Positions 35,091 to 42,786 of a stretch of DNA of 61,948 bases are shown here, one piece after another. The stretch's first letter is position 1. The number at the start of each line of letters is the position of its first letter. The stretch spans positions 1 to 61,948 of the forward strand of contig JAGBEE010000017.1 of the NCBI GenBank assembly GCA_017937135.1. Direction: 5' to 3'. The stretch is from Clostridia bacterium. GTDB taxonomy: Bacteria; Bacillota; Clostridia; Oscillospirales; CAG-272. Under the pieces are notes generated by a model. It was not told the DNA's origin and made no database searches. It worked only from the letters and a program-made list of their open reading frames with translations. The translations under genes were made by a program, and so were the position numbers.

Positions 35091-37364
35091 ATGAAATTGA
35101 CGGTAGTATATCCTGCGCGCGCTCACAGTGCGTACAAAATAGCGGCAGAAAAGTTTTCAGAGTTTGCAATGCGCGTGTTTGGGGTCTCCTCGATGCTTAT
35201 CACCGATGAGGAATTTACAGGAGCAAATGATGGAGATATAACAGTGCTTATCGGTCACGACGGTGAAAATGACATTGCGGCAGAGCTGTATTTGTCGAAA
35301 AAAACTGATTCGCCTGGTATAAGATACTGCACCGATGATTATTGTATCAGAAGTGTTACTGATGGTAAAAACAAATATCTTTGGCTTGCCGGAGGGCGCC
35401 CGCGTTCAACTATATATGCGGTATATCGTTATTTTGAGCTTTTCTGCTCGTGCCATTGGTTTTGGGACGGAGACAGAGTTTCATCCATCGAGCAAATGCC
35501 GTTTGATAATATTGATATTAGTGAATCGCCACGTTTTGATTATAGAGGACTTCGCTATTTTGCACACCGTAGTCTACATCGCTTTCAGGCGGAGCACTGG
35601 AGCTTTGAGGATTGGAAGCACGAAATAGATTGGATGCTTAAAAAGAGGCTTAATATCTTTATGATGCGTATGGGAATGGATGACGTTTGGCAAAAGGCTT
35701 TTCCAGAGCTTGTTTCCTATCCTGAATATGACATGCCTTTGGCTGAGGCAGGGGACGGCTATGATGACAGAAATCTTTTTTGGTCGCTTGAATATCGTGG
35801 AGAGTTAAGAAAGAAGATACTGCTTTATGCCTTTGAGCGCGACCTTATGCACCCAGAGGACTGCGGAACTATGTCGCACTGGTATTCGCGTACGCCTTGT
35901 GAGTTTTTAGATAAAGAAAAACCCGAGCTACTACCTCAAGCTACTAAAGACTATTCCGAGCCGACAGGTCGTGTATTTGATATAAGACAAAAGAGAAATT
36001 TTGATTATTATGCAAGGCTTACCGATACTCACGTAAAGGAATACGGCAAGGGTGAAATATTCCATACGATAGGACTTGGTGAAAGACGTTATTCAAACGA
36101 TCCCGAGGAAAATAAGCGTATGAAGCTTTACGTTTATCGTAAGATATGCTCACACATAAAAGAAAGGTATCCGAATGCTCCCTTGTTTATCGCAAGCTGG
36201 GACTTATGGTACAGCTTTAAAGAGGAAGAGGTTCGCAGTCTTGTTAGTGAGCTTGACCCTTCACAATCACTGATTTTTGATTACACCTCGGATACGGTGA
36301 AAGAAAACAATTTCACAAAATGGGGCATTGTAAATAAATTCCCGTGGATATTCGGTATTTTTAGTGCATTTGAGCCTAATTCTGAAATACGTGGATTTTA
36401 TAAGTATATTAATGAGCGCATAAAGATAGCTAAGGAAGACCCGATGTGCCGTGGACTTGTGCTATGGCCAGAGCTTTCACACGGGGATCCATTTGCAATC
36501 GAATATCTTGTCAACAATGCATGGGAAAAAGAAACCTTGTCCATTGCTGAGCAGACCGACAGATACTGCATGGCAAGGTACAATACCGATATAAGCAAGG
36601 AAATGATGCGTCTTTGGCGAGATTTTATGCCGATAGTTGAGCTTGAGTCGTGGAGTATGGATAGTAAATACCCCGAATCGATGTGTGGTGATCTTTTTGT
36701 TCGTCCGCTTGGCAAGATAGATTTTTCTAATAAAAATGCAGATGCGTACAGAAGTCGAGCTTCGCTTATATTTGAGCAAAGAGATGTCGCACTCAGCATT
36801 CTTAAGCGCCTTAGCACGCTTTCATGCTCTGATGAAATGACAAAAAGGGATTTTTACGATATTGCAAGAACGGTAGTCAGCCGTTTTACAAACGGAGCTA
36901 TTCTTTATGTAGAGTCGCTATATACTCAAAGGGCAGATGTTGATAAGCTTGAGCGCGCAATGACAAAGGCTGTTAATATGCTTGAATGTCTTACAGATAT
37001 TCTTTCTTCTCACGTGGACTACTCTATGCTCTCTACTCTTAGTCTTTTGCAAAAGACTGAAACTACAAATCCGAATTTTGAGACCACGTTAAAGCACAAT
37101 GCCGAAAGCTGGTATTGCAGAAGCTATATTTACGAAAACGCCGAATATCTATATTTACCTGAGCTAAAGAATCTTTTCGGACAGATGCTTTTGTCAGTAA
37201 GAGAGGATAAGGAGTGTAATGCTGAGGCTATAAACACACTTAACGAAATATCCCTGAAGGAGTATTACGATACACCGCTTTCCAAAATGAAGCGCAGAAA
37301 TGTGAGCTTATATGATGCGCTTGTTAAATCAGCTGAAACAATAAAATCGTTAGAGTTAATCTAG
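35091..37364 (+). CDS. GH89-like alpha-N-acetylglucosaminidase
   Basis: 757 residues. The N-terminal mixed alpha/beta domain (about 1-130, YLWLAGGRPRSTIYAVYRYFE) and a TIM barrel from about 150 (FEDWKHEIDWMLKKRLNIF) follow the NAGLU/GH89 plan, in which WxxWExEIDWMALxGIN is the counterpart. PWIFGIFSAF parallels the NAGLU segment before the nucleophile, and GLVLWPELS (Glu near residue 461) aligns with the NAGLU nucleophile region APEG. A helical C-terminal domain completes it. GH89 enzymes remove terminal alpha-linked GlcNAc, as on gastric mucin. Divergence is large, so the specificity may differ. No signal peptide. It sits alone between two repeat blocks with its own promoter. Confidence 0.62.
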   Translation: MKLTVVYPARAHSAYKIAAEKFSEFAMRVFGVSSMLITDEEFTGANDGDITVLIGHDGENDIAAELYLSKKTDSPGIRYCTDDYCIRSVTDGKNKYLWLAGGRPRSTIYAVYRYFELFCSCHWFWDGDRVSSIEQMPFDNIDISESPRFDYRGLRYFAHRSLHRFQAEHWSFEDWKHEIDWMLKKRLNIFMMRMGMDDVWQKAFPELVSYPEYDMPLAEAGDGYDDRNLFWSLEYRGELRKKILLYAFERDLMHPEDCGTMSHWYSRTPCEFLDKEKPELLPQATKDYSEPTGRVFDIRQKRNFDYYARLTDTHVKEYGKGEIFHTIGLGERRYSNDPEENKRMKLYVYRKICSHIKERYPNAPLFIASWDLWYSFKEEEVRSLVSELDPSQSLIFDYTSDTVKENNFTKWGIVNKFPWIFGIFSAFEPNSEIRGFYKYINERIKIAKEDPMCRGLVLWPELSHGDPFAIEYLVNNAWEKETLSIAEQTDRYCMARYNTDISKEMMRLWRDFMPIVELESWSMDSKYPESMCGDLFVRPLGKIDFSNKNADAYRSRASLIFEQRDVALSILKRLSTLSCSDEMTKRDFYDIARTVVSRFTNGAILYVESLYTQRADVDKLERAMTKAVNMLECLTDILSSHVDYSMLSTLSLLQKTETTNPNFETTLKHNAESWYCRSYIYENAEYLYLPELKNLFGQMLLSVREDKECNAEAINTLNEISLKEYYDTPLSKMKRRNVSLYDALVKSAETIKSLELI

Positions 37365-37392
37365 TTCGACACTCAAATATAACGGCTCACCA
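37365..37392 (+). repeat. tRNA-3'-end-like sequence after the GH89-like gene
   Basis: TTCGACAC (37365-37372) follows the stop codon directly and ACGGCTCACCA (37382-37392) comes nine bases later. The tRNA-Glu 3' end reads ACGGGTCACCA, one base different. The same two words recur at 38581-38603, and all three are followed within 20 bases by a terminator. Confidence 0.65.
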
Positions 37393-37400
37393 AAAACAAA

Positions 37401-37430
37401 AAAGACAGGTTTCACACCTGTCTTTTTGTT
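37401..37430 (+). terminator. Terminator after the GH89-like module
   Basis: AAAGACAGGT (37401-37410) pairs with ACCTGTCTTT (37416-37425), followed by T's. Confidence 0.88.
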
Positions 37431-37463
37431 TTTGACAATCCTTACGGGTTGCGCACACATCTC

Positions 37464-37724
37464 AAAATTTGCTCGCAAATTTGGATTGGGGACGCATTGT
37501 ATGCCCTGTCGTTCCACGTCGGAACCTTGTAAGACAGGGCATCTTCCCGTACAAATTTTCGTTTGCTCTTGCTTTACGAAAATTTGCTTGTTCGCACTCG
37601 CTAATTTGAGGAATCGGGTTCGCATTTTCGACCAAGACCGATGTCAGCTCGCTAGCATAAGGTCGGGCGAAAATAGCTCCCTTTGGGAGCCTTCCCGCTT
37701 GCTTTTGCAACGCAAAAGTACGTC
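37464..37724 (+). repeat. Structured repeat block 2
   Basis: No protein gene. It contains AAATTTGC/GCAAATTT (37465-37482), the second copy of the 116-base unit (37488-37602), an element opening GGGTTCGC at 37617 and closing CTTCCCG at 37697 with stems ATTTTCG/CGAAAAT (37624-37630 and 37668-37674) and GCTCCC/GGGAGC, and a final CTTTTGC/GCAAAAG hairpin. Compared with block 1 the stems differ in sequence but keep pairing, while the connecting words are conserved. Confidence 0.75.
37488..37602 (+). repeat. 116-base repeat unit, copy 2
   Basis: Near-identical direct copy of 34747-34862 (differences at G/A, C/T, two A/T and one missing C). The hairpin CAAATTTTCGT/ACGAAAATTTG is kept, although the two A-to-T changes at its apex shorten it by two pairs. 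Confidence 0.85.
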
Positions 37725-37774
37725 TCCCTCTAGCCTAAATGAGCTTTCAATTCATTAACATTAACAATATAGAT

Positions 37775-38452
37775 TTACAATAAAACTCCCAGTTTTATCA
37801 AACGTGATCGAATAGAACCTACTCCTCTTTGATGGATTGAACTCAATTCTTTCACAGTTTTTCCTTGCTTGTATTCCGATAGAAGTTGCTCATCCTCTTC
37901 TTTCGTCCATTTTTTACCATGCTGAGGGTGTTTTTTTTCAAGTTTTTCCTTATATTTGAGTTTGTTGTCAAAGTACAATGACATTTCAAAAAGATGCAGC
38001 TTTAACTCTTTGTCTAAATCCTTTATGACCTCGCCAGTCAATATATTTACCCCTTCGCTAAGACCTTGCAAAATATCTATATATTGCGTTAATTTTTCCT
38101 TAACTGTTTTATTTTTGTTTTTTAATATTTTTGGGGGTTCTTCTAAATCCGACGCAACACCTTCTATTGGATATTCTGGATCTATTATTTCATATCTATT
38201 TTGCTCAAATCTTTTTGAAACTAAAACTTTTTCGGTTTTATCTATTAAATCATAGTTCATTTCAAGTGTGTCGATTTTTTTAAGAACGGTTTTTTCTGCC
38301 GAAACTGGAAATCCAGTTCTATATTTTTTCACCCCAAAAAGTTTATAACCCAAATATTTATTCAATATCAAAGCATCATTTCCTGAAACATTATAATAGT
38401 AACCGCCTTGCCTTATAATCAATATTCCATCTGGATTTATATTATTTACCAT
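37775..38452 (-). CDS. MutS domain I-like protein with C-terminal SANT/Myb-like HTH
   Basis: 225 residues. The first 90 residues (ILIIRQGGYYYNVSGNDALI ... GFPVSAEKTVLKKI) follow the pattern of the MutS mismatch-recognition domain I, FFRxGDFYExFxxDA ... GVPxHxxxxYLxKL, without the rest of MutS. The mismatch-wedge Phe of canonical MutS (FYE) is replaced by YYN. A helical, charged middle follows (about 115-175), then KWTKEEDEQLLSEY and IRSRLIKLGVLL (about 180-225), a SANT-like helix-turn-helix. Such lone MutS-I domains occur in mobile elements. AGGAG precedes the ATG; TATAAT near 38497-38492 on the minus strand may be its -10. Function unknown; DNA or nucleotide binding is likely. Confidence 0.6.
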   Translation of the reverse strand: MVNNINPDGILIIRQGGYYYNVSGNDALILNKYLGYKLFGVKKYRTGFPVSAEKTVLKKIDTLEMNYDLIDKTEKVLVSKRFEQNRYEIIDPEYPIEGVASDLEEPPKILKNKNKTVKEKLTQYIDILQGLSEGVNILTGEVIKDLDKELKLHLFEMSLYFDNKLKYKEKLEKKHPQHGKKWTKEEDEQLLSEYKQGKTVKELSSIHQRGVGSIRSRLIKLGVLL

Positions 38453-38580
38453 TTCATTTTTCTCCTAACATTCTATTAGTGTCAATTTCATATTATATAT
38501 CACTTATATGATATCACAAAATACTATCTAATTCAATAAACTTTGAAAATAAACGCCTTTGGTCTCGGACGCGTGTATCA

Positions 38581-38603
38581 TTCGACACCTCTACGGCTCA
38601 CCA
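38581..38603 (+). repeat. tRNA-3'-end-like sequence after the MutS-I module
   Basis: TTCGACAC (38581-38588) and ACGGCTCACCA (38593-38603). The spacing is exactly that of a tRNA: seven-base T loop, five-base stem half, seven-base acceptor half, discriminator A and CCA. There is no matching 5' half upstream, so it is not a tRNA gene. Confidence 0.65.
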
Positions 38604-38611
38604 TCAAAATC

Positions 38612-38637
38612 AAAAGGACACTCGAGTGTCCTTTTTG
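38612..38637. terminator. Palindromic terminator before the fucosidase gene end
   Basis: AAAAGGACACTC pairs with GAGTGTCCTTTT as a perfect 24-base palindrome (38612-38635). It closes the module and also lies just after the stop of the leftward GH29 gene. Confidence 0.85.
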
Positions 38638-38641
38638 CCTT

Positions 38642-39868
38642 TTATATCTCGATTTTTGCGATTTTTACAACGAGGTTTTCGCCATATAGCTGTGGGGTGG
38701 TGAGAATTGTTACCTTGTCTTTGGTTTGAGTGAAGAATACATCCTCGTTATTGTCTAACCATTTAATTGACTTGATTTTTTTGTCAAATGTAAAGACGTT
38801 AGTAGAATTGGGGTTGCCTTTTGAAAGCTCGACATTGACATTTCCTGAGACCTCAAGGTCGTAGGCAAAGAAATAGTAGCAATTATTTCCTTTAAGAAGG
38901 AAGCTCTTTTCCTTGTTTTCAATTTCGATTTCGGCTGGGCGCGGTAAATATAGTGCCTCCGAATAAATATCAACCCACTCGCCAAGTGCCTCAAGCATAG
39001 CCTTATCAAGTGGGCGAAGCTGACCGTTGCCCATAGGTCCAATGTTAAGAAGATAGTTTGCACCATATCTTCTGCAAACACAGAAGTCCTCAATAATTTC
39101 TCTCATTGATTTAAAGTTGAAATCTCTTTTTGCATATCCCCAATAATTGCCAAAAATTTGGCACATTTCACTTGCTATATATTTCGGTGAATCCTCTAAA
39201 TTGATAGCGTTAGGGCGACCACGCTCAAAGGTTACAGAGTCAAGCTCTATATGTCCAAGCTCGCCACGGGCAGAAAGCCCTGTATTATTTATAATCATGG
39301 CATCGGGCTGGTATTTTCTGATAAGAGAGTAAAGCTCATCCTCCTCCCAGTTTTCATCCTTTTTGTCCCACATTCCGTCGAACCAAAGACCACCTATTTT
39401 GCCATAGTTTTTACATAAAATTTCCACACTTGCGCGTAGATATTTTAAATATTCTGGGAAATTCTCCTTGTAGCTTTTTTCGTGCCAGTCAAGAAGGGTG
39501 TGATAGAAAAATGGAACTATTCCCTGCTTGTTACATTCATCAACAAATTCACGAATCAAATCACGACCTGCTAAGGAGTGGGGTGCGTCATATTCATTCA
39601 AGCCACAGGTATCATAAAGAGAAAAGCCATCGTGATGTCTTGTTGTTATTGTAATATACCTACAGCCTGCACCCTTAGCAGCTAAAACAAGGTTTTTTGC
39701 CCAGTCCTTATCTGGCGAGAAGGAATAAAAAAGCTTTTCATAATCCTTTGGAGTAATGTTTATATTATACGCCCATTCTCCCTTACCGTGTACGCTATAA
39801 AGCCCAAAATGCACAAACATTCCAAAGCCTAAATTTTCAAAATCCTTAATACGCTTTTCAACTATCAT
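38642..39868 (-). CDS. Alpha-L-fucosidase, glycoside hydrolase family 29
   Basis: 408 residues. GH29 retaining fucosidases cleave terminal L-fucose. Typical blocks: FGMFVHFGLYSVHGKGEWAY (14-33), TTRHHDGFSLYD (75-86) and GGLWFDGMWDKK, where the Asp at 164 is the expected nucleophile. A short C-terminal beta-sandwich follows from about 320. No signal peptide, so it acts on fucosylated oligosaccharides inside the cell. The ATG at 39868 has AGGTGG upstream; a GTG three codons earlier overlaps that site and is less likely. Confidence 0.9.
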   Translation of the reverse strand: MIVEKRIKDFENLGFGMFVHFGLYSVHGKGEWAYNINITPKDYEKLFYSFSPDKDWAKNLVLAAKGAGCRYITITTRHHDGFSLYDTCGLNEYDAPHSLAGRDLIREFVDECNKQGIVPFFYHTLLDWHEKSYKENFPEYLKYLRASVEILCKNYGKIGGLWFDGMWDKKDENWEEDELYSLIRKYQPDAMIINNTGLSARGELGHIELDSVTFERGRPNAINLEDSPKYIASEMCQIFGNYWGYAKRDFNFKSMREIIEDFCVCRRYGANYLLNIGPMGNGQLRPLDKAMLEALGEWVDIYSEALYLPRPAEIEIENKEKSFLLKGNNCYYFFAYDLEVSGNVNVELSKGNPNSTNVFTFDKKIKSIKWLDNNEDVFFTQTKDKVTILTTPQLYGENLVVKIAKIEI

Positions 39869-39918
39869 AAATGCCACCTTTTTGTAAAATTTATCAAATT
39901 TTAATGTCTTTTACAAGC

Positions 39919-40131
39919 TTAGTTTACGTTATACGCTTTAATTTCGTATCGTGTCTTACACTTTGAGCATGTTTTGTGGCCTAATATAGAGCTGGTTCTG
40001 TATCCACCAGAGCTAATATAGGCGTTTCTTGTCCAAGATGCCTCAACATGTCCGCAGCGTGGGCATTGTCCTACCCAATCAAAATGACAACTATCCTTTA
40101 CTTGAATAACAGCATTTTCTGCATAAATCAT
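39919..40131 (-). CDS. Small zinc-ribbon protein
   Basis: 70 residues. Two Cys pairs, CPRC (near 24) and CSKC (near 57), frame a central Ser/Gly/Tyr segment and would form one zinc ribbon. AGAGGAA lies upstream of the ATG. I do not recognise the family. It follows the direction of the GH29 gene, 50 bases upstream of it, so the two may be co-transcribed. Confidence 0.6.
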   Translation of the reverse strand: MIYAENAVIQVKDSCHFDWVGQCPRCGHVEASWTRNAYISSGGYRTSSILGHKTCSKCKTRYEIKAYNVN

Positions 40132-40240
40132 AATATATTTCCTCTTTCTTATAATATTGAGTTAATTTAGTTCTTTATTATTTTATCACTTCCCATCTAA
40201 AAAATCAACTGCTAACTATTGTTTGTTACCATCATTTAGA

Positions 40241-40255
40241 CAAACGCTTGCAAAA
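40241..40255. promoter_or_regulatory. Possible cre/LacI-type operator
   Basis: The minus strand reads TTGCAAGCGTTTGTC, which matches the CcpA cre consensus WTGNAANCGNWNNCW except at the C two bases from its 3' end. It lies about 65 bases upstream of the -35 of the next gene, where it could mediate carbon control. Only a motif match. Confidence 0.35.
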
Positions 40256-40317
40256 AAGTTCTTACGGAAATGACCTTATAAATTCGTATTTATTTGTCCG
40301 AGCTACATTGGTTTTTA

Positions 40318-40346
40318 TTGACTTTTAAGTGCTTTCATACTATAAT
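40318..40346 (+). promoter_or_regulatory. Promoter of the (alpha/alpha)6 glycosidase gene
   Basis: TTGACT (40318-40323) and TATAAT (40341-40346), spacing 17 bases, about 30 bases before the start codon. Confidence 0.8.
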
Positions 40347-40377
40347 GTAATTAAATAAAAAATTTAAGGAGATTTTT

Positions 40378-42009
40378 ATGTATTCTTTTGACAGACTTCA
40401 TTACAGTATCAGAGGCTCTTATCTTGTATGGGACAGCCGTAAAAAGGGTGTCTTAAAATTAGATATGATTCATAGTCACGGACAAGACATTTTCAATGGC
40501 ATCTTGTCTATTAACTATGGCAAGAGCGCCAAAATTGGATTTGTACCCCGTGAAATTAGTGTAAAGTACGACGGTGGCGAGCAGAAAATTACTATGTTTG
40601 GCACTGACGGCACATATATTAAGGGTAATGGTAATAGTTTTCTTGTAGAAATTGCAAAGACCCACGCAAAATTCGACTATCAGATTGTTCAAAACGGAGT
40701 TATTGAGCTTTGTGACTTTAAAAATAACTCAAGCCTTATGTTTGTTCCTATTAAAGGTAGATTAGAGCTTGAAAAGCTTCGTAAGGCGGGAGAAATTACC
40801 TCTGAATTTGCAAACGTACGTGTTTTACCTGATGAAAATGGCGATTATGAATTTTCAATTGAAGCCGACTTTCTTGACAAGGGCGCTGTTCAAGCTAAGG
40901 GTATGGGCTACGACCACTATGCTGATATTGCCGAAAAGGACTACCTTGCTTGGGAGAAAAAATTCAAATGCAAGAATAAGTACGAAAAGGAATGTGCTTA
41001 CATTCTTTGGAGCAATACAATCGCTCCTTTAGGAAACTTCCATACTGAGGCTATTGTAATGGGTAAGGCTGGTATGAGTAACGTTTGGAGCTGGGACAAT
41101 GCATTTAATGCTCTTGGACTTGCTGACATTGATTATCGCATTGCTATGGACCAATTTATGATTATGTATAAGCACATCAATCGTGTTGGTAGAGTGCCCG
41201 ATGCCATTTCCGAATCCTATAAGGTATGGAACTTTGTTAAGCCACCTGTACAGGGCTGGATGTACAAGCAAATGATGAAGAGAAACCCAGAATTCGCTAC
41301 TCCTCACGCTCTTGAAGAGGTATATTTTGATATGAAGAGAAACACTGACTGGTGGCTAAACCTTCGTGGCGACGTTCCTTCATACTATCACGGAAATGAC
41401 TCAGGACAGGATAACTCAACTTGCTTTGATAAGAGCGAGCATATTGAAACATCAGAGCTTATTGGTTTCCTTTCTGTTCAGTGCTCCTTCCTTGCTGAAG
41501 CTGCTGAGATACTTAATTTCCCTACTGACAAAAAAATCTATGCACAGCTTGCAAAGGAGCTTGCTGAAAAGGCTATAAAGGACTACTGGGACGGCGAAAG
41601 GATTTTTGTTCGCCTTGCAGAAACCGGTGAGCCTTACTACTGTAATGCTCTTATGCCTCTTCGTGTAATTATTCTTGAGGATATGCTTCCAAAGGAAATG
41701 CAAGAATACATAGTTAAGCAAATTACTGAGCATCACCTATGTAAGGGTGGTATTGCAAGTGAAGCGCTTGATAGTCCTATGTTTGTTGAAAACGGCTACT
41801 GGCGTGGTGCAGTTTGGGCACCAGACGTTATAATGTTTGTTTATGCTCTTCGCAACCTTGGATATACTGACCTTGCAAATCAAATTGCAGAAAATTACAA
41901 AGCATCTGTTTGCAAATACGGCTTCAGCGAAAATACAAGTGCTATTACTGGTAAGCAGCTACGCTGTAAGGGTTATGCTTGGGCTGCTAACGCATATCAA
42001 GTGCTTTAA
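40378..42009 (+). CDS. (alpha/alpha)6-barrel glycoside hydrolase (GH63/MGH1-like)
   Basis: 543 residues. An N-terminal beta-sandwich (about 1-185) is followed by an (alpha/alpha)6 barrel from about 200 with the GH63/GH37-like landmarks NVWSWDNAFNALGLA, NDSGQDNSTCFD (candidate general acid Asp) and YWRGAVWAPDVIMFVYALRNLG (near the base Glu/Asp region). Enzymes of this clan are inverting glucosidases or mannosidases acting on short alpha-glucosides, mannosylglycerate or N-glycan glucose. Substrate not deducible. No signal peptide. It has its own promoter and terminator. Codon use is regular and suggests good expression. Confidence 0.75.
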   Translation: MYSFDRLHYSIRGSYLVWDSRKKGVLKLDMIHSHGQDIFNGILSINYGKSAKIGFVPREISVKYDGGEQKITMFGTDGTYIKGNGNSFLVEIAKTHAKFDYQIVQNGVIELCDFKNNSSLMFVPIKGRLELEKLRKAGEITSEFANVRVLPDENGDYEFSIEADFLDKGAVQAKGMGYDHYADIAEKDYLAWEKKFKCKNKYEKECAYILWSNTIAPLGNFHTEAIVMGKAGMSNVWSWDNAFNALGLADIDYRIAMDQFMIMYKHINRVGRVPDAISESYKVWNFVKPPVQGWMYKQMMKRNPEFATPHALEEVYFDMKRNTDWWLNLRGDVPSYYHGNDSGQDNSTCFDKSEHIETSELIGFLSVQCSFLAEAAEILNFPTDKKIYAQLAKELAEKAIKDYWDGERIFVRLAETGEPYYCNALMPLRVIILEDMLPKEMQEYIVKQITEHHLCKGGIASEALDSPMFVENGYWRGAVWAPDVIMFVYALRNLGYTDLANQIAENYKASVCKYGFSENTSAITGKQLRCKGYAWAANAYQVL

Positions 42010-42035
42010 TTTGATGCTTTTGTGTTATTTTAATA

Positions 42036-42069
42036 AAATAGGGAGTGCTATTTGGCACTCCCTATTTTT
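42036..42069. terminator. Bidirectional terminator
   Basis: AAAATAGGGAGTGC (42036-42049) pairs with GCACTCCCTATTTT (42055-42068). It separates convergent glycosidase and esterase genes. Confidence 0.88.
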
Positions 42070-42090
42070 AATTTACACCTTTGTAAGCTA

Positions 42091-42714
42091 TTAAATATAT
42101 TCCTTAAATACCTTTAGCCATTGCTCCTTTATGTATTCGTGTCCCTTTGCTGTGGGGTGAACACCGTCGCTGAGCCAATATTCACTTGGCGCCTTTTCTG
42201 ATAGCTCATCAAAGCCCTTTTGAAGTGGAATAAAGGGCAAGGAATATTCCTTGGCTATTCTTCTTGCCATTTCTGCACGCAATGGAACCTCTTTAGAGAA
42301 ATACTCCCAATTTTCAATAGTGGAGCATCCCTTTAAAACAAATGGCTCTAAAATCATAATTTTGATATTCGGTAGCGCCTCTTTTACCTCTTCTATAAGC
42401 ATTGAATAAATTTTATAGAATTTATCCTTGTCCACTCCGTTTGGGCTTTCTCCTAACTCGTGCCATACGTCATTAACACCTATAAGAATGCTCATAATGT
42501 CGGGCTTCAGATTTATAATATCTGACTTTATACGAGCATAGAGGTCAACTATTCTATTACCACTAATGCCTCTGTTTAAAAACTCGTATTCTAAGGGTCT
42601 TTCGTAGCCAAGCGCTGACTCAACAAGGCGTGGGTAGCCAACACCTAAGCGTGTATTATCCTCTCTGCTTCTATCTGCATCTGTAATTGAATCTCCTTGA
42701 AATAAAATTCTCAT
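42091..42714 (-). CDS. SGNH/GDSL hydrolase family esterase
   Basis: 207 residues. Block I GDSIT (Ser near residue 9), block II glycine in NRGISGNR, block III GVND and block V DGVHPT (Asp/His) complete the SGNH catalytic set. These intracellular members often remove acetyl or other acyl groups from carbohydrates, which fits the surrounding glycosidases. No signal peptide. The gene is transcribed alone. Confidence 0.88.
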   Translation of the reverse strand: MRILFQGDSITDADRSREDNTRLGVGYPRLVESALGYERPLEYEFLNRGISGNRIVDLYARIKSDIINLKPDIMSILIGVNDVWHELGESPNGVDKDKFYKIYSMLIEEVKEALPNIKIMILEPFVLKGCSTIENWEYFSKEVPLRAEMARRIAKEYSLPFIPLQKGFDELSEKAPSEYWLSDGVHPTAKGHEYIKEQWLKVFKEYI

Positions 42715-42786
42715 AATATTCTCCTTGGCAATTGTAAATTGTTATGAGAATATTATATCATTTATATTTTATAATGTAAACTATTA

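Noticed and set aside
34601-37724. CRISPR array
   Set aside because: Repeats are few, long, unequal in spacing and hairpin-rich, with no cas genes in the window.
34601-37724. Integron attC sites
   Set aside because: The conserved GTT/AAC core-site pattern is not evident and no integrase gene is present.
37356-37758. Open frames on both strands across repeat block 2
   Set aside because: Overlapping frames on both strands through structured repeats and a terminator; not coding.
38581-38603. A possible second tRNA gene
   Set aside because: Only the 3' half has tRNA spacing; no complementary acceptor or T-stem half lies upstream.
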